DNA of 64,000 nucleotides from Tropicimonas sp. IMCC34043 (lineage in GTDB: Bacteria; Pseudomonadota; Alphaproteobacteria; Rhodobacterales; Rhodobacteraceae): assembly GCF_003390845.1 (NCBI RefSeq), contig NZ_QMEK01000006.1, positions 186,001 to 250,000 of the forward strand. The letters are read 5' to 3'. Position numbers and translations under genes: made by a program. The notes beneath the pieces are model-generated. The model saw only the letters and a list, made by a program, of their open reading frames with translations. It had not been told where the DNA came from and made no database searches. Shown here in pieces: positions 60,336 through 64,000 of the stretch; the stretch's first letter is position 1; every line of letters starts with the position of its first letter.

Positions 60336-62414
60336 ATGGACACGATGATCGAACTGCCGGCCATGCGCCGGTCGGCGGAGCTTGCGCCGAACACGGCCGA
60401 TGCCGACAGCCGCACCGTCGAGGTAATCTGGTCGGCCGGGGCCCGCGTCCGGCGCGCGACCTTCTTCGGCGAGGCCTATGACGAGGAGCTGAGCCTCGAC
60501 CCGGCCCATGTCCGGCTGGACCGGCTGAACGCAGGCGCGCCGTTCCTGAAGGTGCACGAGCTCGATACGCTCGACGCGGTGATCGGCTCGGTCGTGCCGG
60601 GTTCGGCGCGGATCGAGAATGGGCGCGGCATCGCCCTGGTGCGGATCAGCGAGCGTGCCGATGTCGAACCGATCTGGCGCGATATCCAGGCCGGGCACAT
60701 CCGCGCGGTCTCCATCGGCTACCAGGTCCACCGCTTCGAGGTCTCGAAGCCCGAGGCCGCGCGCGAACTCTGGCGGGCGGTGGACTGGACGCCGTTCGAG
60801 GTCTCCGCCGTCGCGGTCGGCGCCGACCCCGCCGCCGGTTTCCGCGCCCAGCATCCCCTTCACGACTGCGTCCTTCACCGCCGGGACGCCCCCAAACCGC
60901 AAGGAGCATCCCCGATGACCCACCACACCGAGACCCCGGCGAGCGACGCCGCAACCCCCGCCACCACCCAGCCGACCGCGCCGGTCGAAACCGAGGATAC
61001 CACCGTGACCGAGCCGAAAGCGGCTGCGCCCGACCCGAAGGTCGCCGCAGTGGAAACCCGGACGCAGCCGAAGCTTCCGAAAACTGATGCCCCTGCGGCA
61101 CCCGACACAGAGACGGTCGCCACCCGCGCCCGCGAGGCGGAGCGCGATCGCGTCTCCACCATCTACGATCTGGCCGGGCGGCTGAACCTCGAGCGCGGTT
61201 TCGCCGAGGATCTGGTCAAGCGCGGCGTCAGCGTGGACGAGGCCCGCCGCCTGATCCTCGACCAGGTCGCGGCCAAGTCGGACGAGACCCGGACCTTCCC
61301 GCATGTCTCCGTGCCCCTCGGCGGCCGGGACGAGCGCATCACCCGCCGCGACGCGGTGGCGAACGCGCTGCTGCACCGCTACAGCCCGACATTGTTCCAG
61401 CTGGAGGACGCCGCCCGCCAGTACCGCGGCATGACGCTGCTGGAACTGGCCCGCGAAAGCCTCGGCAATGCGGGCGTGAACACGCGGGGCCTGTCGCGCG
61501 ACGAGGTGGCGACCCGCGCCCTGCACTCGACCTCGGACTTCCCCGAGATCCTGTCCGCCGTCACCAACAAGACCCTTCGGCAGGCTTACGAGGCCTATCC
61601 CCGCACCTTCATGCTGTTCTGCCGCCAGGTGCTCGCCACCGACTTCAAGGCCATGCACCGGGTCCAACTGGGAGAGGCCCCGCAGCTGCTGGAGGTCGGC
61701 GAGAGCGGGGAGTTCAAGCGCGGTACGCTGGGCGAGAGCAAGGAGAGCTACAAGGTCAAGACCTATGGCCGGGTGGTCGCGATCACCCGCCAGACCCTGA
61801 TCAACGACGATCTCGACGCCTTCACCCGGATCCCGGCCATGTACGGCAACTCCATCGCCCAGCTGGAGTCGGACGTGGTCTGGGGCATCATCACCGCCAA
61901 CCCGGCGATGGCCGACGGCAACGCGCTGTTCCACACCACCCACAAGAACCTCGCGGGCACCGGCACGGCGCTGGCGGTCGATGCGGTGGGGGCGGCCCGC
62001 GCCGCGATGGCCAAGCAGACGGGTCTCGACAAGAAGACAGTGCTGAACGTCCGCCCCGCCTTCCTGATCGTTCCCGCCTCGCTGGAACTGAAGGCCGAGC
62101 AGCTGGTCGCCCAGAACCTCGTGCCCGCCGCGACGTCCAGCGTGGTGCCGCAGTCGATCCGGACGCTGGCGCCGATCAGCGAGCCCCGGCTCGATGCGGC
62201 CAGCGAGACTGCCTGGTATCTGGCCGCCAGCCCGAACCAGATCGACACCATCGAGTATGCCTATCTCGAGGGCCAGCAGGGCGCATACATCGAGACGCGC
62301 AACGCGCTTCGACGTCGACGGCGTCGAGATCAAGTGCCGCCTCGACTTCGGCGCCAAGGCCATCGACTGGCGCGGCCTCTACAAGAACCCGGGCGCGTAA
62401 GGCGCGCTTCCTGA
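60336..62414 (+). pseudogene. Fused prohead protease and major capsid gene, frameshifted near its end
   Basis: From ATG 60336: protease part (F-L-K-V-H-E-L-D, V-S-I-G-Y-Q-V, W-T-P-F-E-V-S-A-V-A), a Thr/Pro-rich scaffold-like linker, then an HK97-like capsid with F-A-R-I-P-A-M-Y-G-N-S type motifs. At 62304-62307 the frame slips: I-E-T-R-N should continue F-D-V-D-G-V-E-I-K-C-R-L-D-F-G, which lies in the +1 frame to stop 62400. One extra base explains it. As read, the last ~37 residues are replaced by an Arg-rich tail. An internal AAGGAG (60901) plus ATG 60915 marks the protease-capsid junction. Confidence 0.78.
60901..60917 (+). promoter_or_regulatory. Internal ribosome binding site and ATG at the protease-capsid junction
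   Basis: AAGGAG at 60901-60906, 8 nt upstream of an in-frame ATG at 60915. Same position and spacing as at 891-907 in prophage 1, suggesting a conserved way to make capsid protein without protease. Confidence 0.55.
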
Positions 62415-62426
62415 ACCCCGACACGC

Positions 62427-62448
62427 GGGCGGTTCTGACGGGCCGCCC
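62427..62448 (+). terminator. Weak hairpin after the capsid gene
   Basis: GGGCGG (62427-62432) and CCGCCC (62443-62448) with a 10-nt loop, followed by TTCG. Matches in position the terminator after the prophage 1 capsid gene, but lacks a T-run. Confidence 0.3.
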
Positions 62449-62474
62449 TTCGACTTACCACGAGGATCACATCC

Positions 62475-62810
62475 ATGAAAAACTACGTCCAGCTCGGCAA
62501 TACCATCACCCTGACCGCGCCCTATGCCGTCGCCTCCGGCGATGGCCTGCTCGTCGGCTCCATCTTCGGCATCGCCGCGGGAGCGGCCGCTCTCGGCGAG
62601 CCGGTCGAGACCGCGCTCGTCGGTGTCTTCGACATCACCAAGGTCGGCTCGCAGGCGTGGACCGTCGGCGCCAAGGTCTATTGGGACGACACCAACAAGC
62701 GCTGCACGACCGTGGCAACTGACAACACTCTCATCGGCGTGGCCGTCGAGGCGGTGGCCAGCGGCGCGGGCGACACCATCGGCCGGGTGCGGCTGAACGC
62801 GACGTTCTGA
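62475..62810 (+). CDS. DUF2190 capsid decoration protein
   Basis: 111 residues. N-Y-V-Q-L-G-N-T-I-T-L-T-A-P, V-A-S-G-D-G-L-L-V-G, F-G-I-A and a final R-V-R-L-N are signature pieces of DUF2190, a small beta-barrel that decorates or cements phage capsids. Next gene starts at the stop (overlap of 1 nt). Confidence 0.85.
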   Translation: MKNYVQLGNTITLTAPYAVASGDGLLVGSIFGIAAGAAALGEPVETALVGVFDITKVGSQAWTVGAKVYWDDTNKRCTTVATDNTLIGVAVEAVASGAGDTIGRVRLNATF

Positions 62811-63121
62811 TGAGCGCCTTCGCCGCCGCCGTCGGCGCGCTCTTCGCCGATCCCAACATCGGCCGGGACGCGGTCTACATCGCCGACGGCGGCGCGCCCG
62901 TGCTGGTGCGCGTCGTCGCCCGACGCGCGGATGCCATATCGGACTTCGGCGATGCGCGGCTCTGGTCGGAAACCACCCGGATCGACCTACGTGTCGCCGA
63001 GGTTCCAGCCCCGCGCCCCGGCGACCGCATCGAAATCGACGGCGACGCCTTCCTCATCCAGGGCGAGCCCGTCCGCGACCGCGAGCGGCTGGTCTGGACC
63101 GTGGATCTGAGGCCCGCGTGA
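62810..63121 (+). CDS. Head-tail joining protein (gpFII-like)
   Basis: 103 residues. Helical N-terminus with F-A-D-P-N-I-G-R-D-A, then a beta-sandwich part with R-P-G-D-R-I-E-I-D-G-D-A-F-L-I-Q-G-E-P. Resembles the 100-residue protein at 2553 in prophage 1. It would connect the portal-gpW stack to the tail. Overlaps the DUF6441 gene by 4 nt. Confidence 0.65.
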   Translation: MSAFAAAVGALFADPNIGRDAVYIADGGAPVLVRVVARRADAISDFGDARLWSETTRIDLRVAEVPAPRPGDRIEIDGDAFLIQGEPVRDRERLVWTVDLRPA

Positions 63122-63750
63122 AACTGAAGCTCGACATCGATCCCGACATCGTCGCGATGATGGCGGCGGAGGTGGCAGCGGGCGAACGCGCAGTCACCGT
63201 CGCCATGCGCGAGGCCGGGACCGGTCTGAAGTCGGCCTGGCGGTTGCAGATCACTGGCGCGGGGCTCGGCACACGGCTCGCCAATTCGATCCGCAGCCAG
63301 AACTTCCCGAGGTCGGGCGAGAGCCTGGACGCCGCGGCGCTGGCCTGGTCGAAGGCGCCGGTCATCGTCGGCGCGCATGACACCGGGCCGCTGATCCGCT
63401 CCAAGGACGGGTTCTGGCTGGCGATCCCGCTCCCCGCCGCAGGCAAGTCGCTGCGCGGCGGCCGGACCACGCCCGACGAATGGGAGCGCCGCCGTGGCCT
63501 CCGCCTGCGGTTCGTCTATCGACGCACTGGTCCCAGCCTGCTGGTGGCCGAGGGACGGCTGAACACCAAAGGACAGGCGGTCGAGTCGCGCTCGAAGACC
63601 GGGCGCGGCAAGGTCACCGCACCGATCTTCCTGCTGGTACCGCAGGTGAAGCTGCCGAAGCGGCTGGACCTGGGACGGGATGCCGACCGGGCGTTGGACA
63701 GCGTGCCGGGGCTGATCGTGGCGAATTGGGTGGACGGAAGGACTAGCTGA
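63118..63750 (+). CDS. DUF6441/minor tail protein
   Basis: 210 residues. N-terminal helical region with a Leu/Ile pattern, then I-G-T/A-H-D-T-G-P-L-I-R-S-K-D-G-F-W-L-A-I-P, R-R-G-L-R-L-R-F-V-Y-R and P-K-R-L-D-L-G motifs. Occupies the position of gpZ/minor tail proteins after the head-tail joining gene, and is recalled as the DUF6441 family. Intact. Confidence 0.65.
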   Translation: MKLKLDIDPDIVAMMAAEVAAGERAVTVAMREAGTGLKSAWRLQITGAGLGTRLANSIRSQNFPRSGESLDAAALAWSKAPVIVGAHDTGPLIRSKDGFWLAIPLPAAGKSLRGGRTTPDEWERRRGLRLRFVYRRTGPSLLVAEGRLNTKGQAVESRSKTGRGKVTAPIFLLVPQVKLPKRLDLGRDADRALDSVPGLIVANWVDGRTS

Positions 63751-63858
63751 CCATCGCAGTTCGGCGCTCTCTGGAGTAGCTTGCGAACCAGCGGTTGATT
63801 AAGCTGCATCTGGAGAATCTTAGTTGTACCGGCGCAGGTTAAAATTCTGGAGGTAGCA

Positions 63859-64000
63859 TTGGGAAAAAAAGAAGCGAACACGCGGACCGAAGTCACTGTA
63901 TGGATTCCTGAAGAAGTGCGAAACGAGCGCGATGGCTTGCCCAGCTTTCGGGCAGGCCGCGAACAGGTTTTGAAACCCGTAAAGGTGGACCCGAACACAG
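63859..64000 (+). CDS. Start of an AT-richer gene, cut by the window edge
   Basis: A TTG at 63859 preceded by GGAGG (63849) opens a frame that runs off the window, starting M-G-K-K-E-A-N-T-R-T-E-V-T-V-W-I-P-E-E-V-R. Composition differs from the tail genes before it, and about 110 nt of non-coding sequence separates them. It could be a cargo gene in the tail operon. Too short to name. Confidence 0.4.
   Translation, partial: MGKKEANTRTEVTVWIPEEVRNERDGLPSFRAGREQVLKPVKVDPNT

Overview
The window is a GC-rich alphaproteobacterial chromosome segment, most likely from the Rhodobacteraceae. The evidence is codon use, an alphaproteobacterial initiator tRNA, a phage tail module homologous to the Rhodobacterales gene-transfer-agent (GTA) genes, and an L-threonate/D-erythronate operon. 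It holds two prophage segments separated by host and accessory genes. No integrase is visible for either prophage.

Positions 1-15.6 kb are the right part of prophage 1, all on the plus strand: the end of the portal gene, a fused prohead protease-major capsid gene, head completion and tail tube genes, tail-assembly chaperones with a textbook -1 frameshift site, tape measure, a GTA-like baseplate/tail-tip block (DUF2460, DUF2163, NlpC/P60 peptidase, TIM-barrel host-interaction protein), then a metallophosphoesterase and a dNMP kinase. All its frames look intact. At 15.7-18.8 kb, on the opposite strand and lower in GC, is a three-gene cargo island: a fused ABC-ATPase/TOPRIM (DUF4435-like, PARIS-like) protein, a protein ending in a nucleoside-deoxyribosyltransferase/TIR-like domain, and a coiled-coil plus HARE-HTH protein. 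This is my strongest candidate for a little-described anti-phage system. About 2 kb of gene-poor DNA follows, ending in a decayed TPP-enzyme fragment.

Positions 20.8-32.3 kb are host genes: an MFS exporter, then the catabolic operon ltnD-otnK-otnC-otnI-deoR-denD-gntP. This set is enough to import L-threonate and D-erythronate and convert them to dihydroxyacetone phosphate. Two hydrolase genes and tRNA-fMet follow. Positions 32.6-39.0 kb are an accessory stretch: an EEP-family hydrolase and several secreted or membrane proteins. Two of these share an unusual cysteine-periodic module; the larger, a 727-residue lipoprotein, has nine Cys exactly 6 residues apart followed by nine Cys exactly 11 apart.

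Positions 39.2-63.8 kb are prophage 2. In order: an HTH/ImmA-IrrE/unknown/unknown cassette; a replication and recombination block (AAA recombinase, DUF669, PD-(D/E)XK nuclease, SF2 helicase, prim-pol, RuvC-like resolvase); a ParB-methyltransferase fusion; a membrane cargo gene; then terminase, gpW, portal, protease-capsid fusion, DUF2190, head-tail joining protein and DUF6441. It carries at least six gene-breaking lesions (single-base indels, an amber codon and a 46-nt double-hairpin insertion in the portal gene), so it is either decaying or badly sequenced. Between the primase and the resolvase lies a two-repeat CRISPR-like mini-array with the 61-nt period of type I-E, without cas genes, nested inside inverted repeats.
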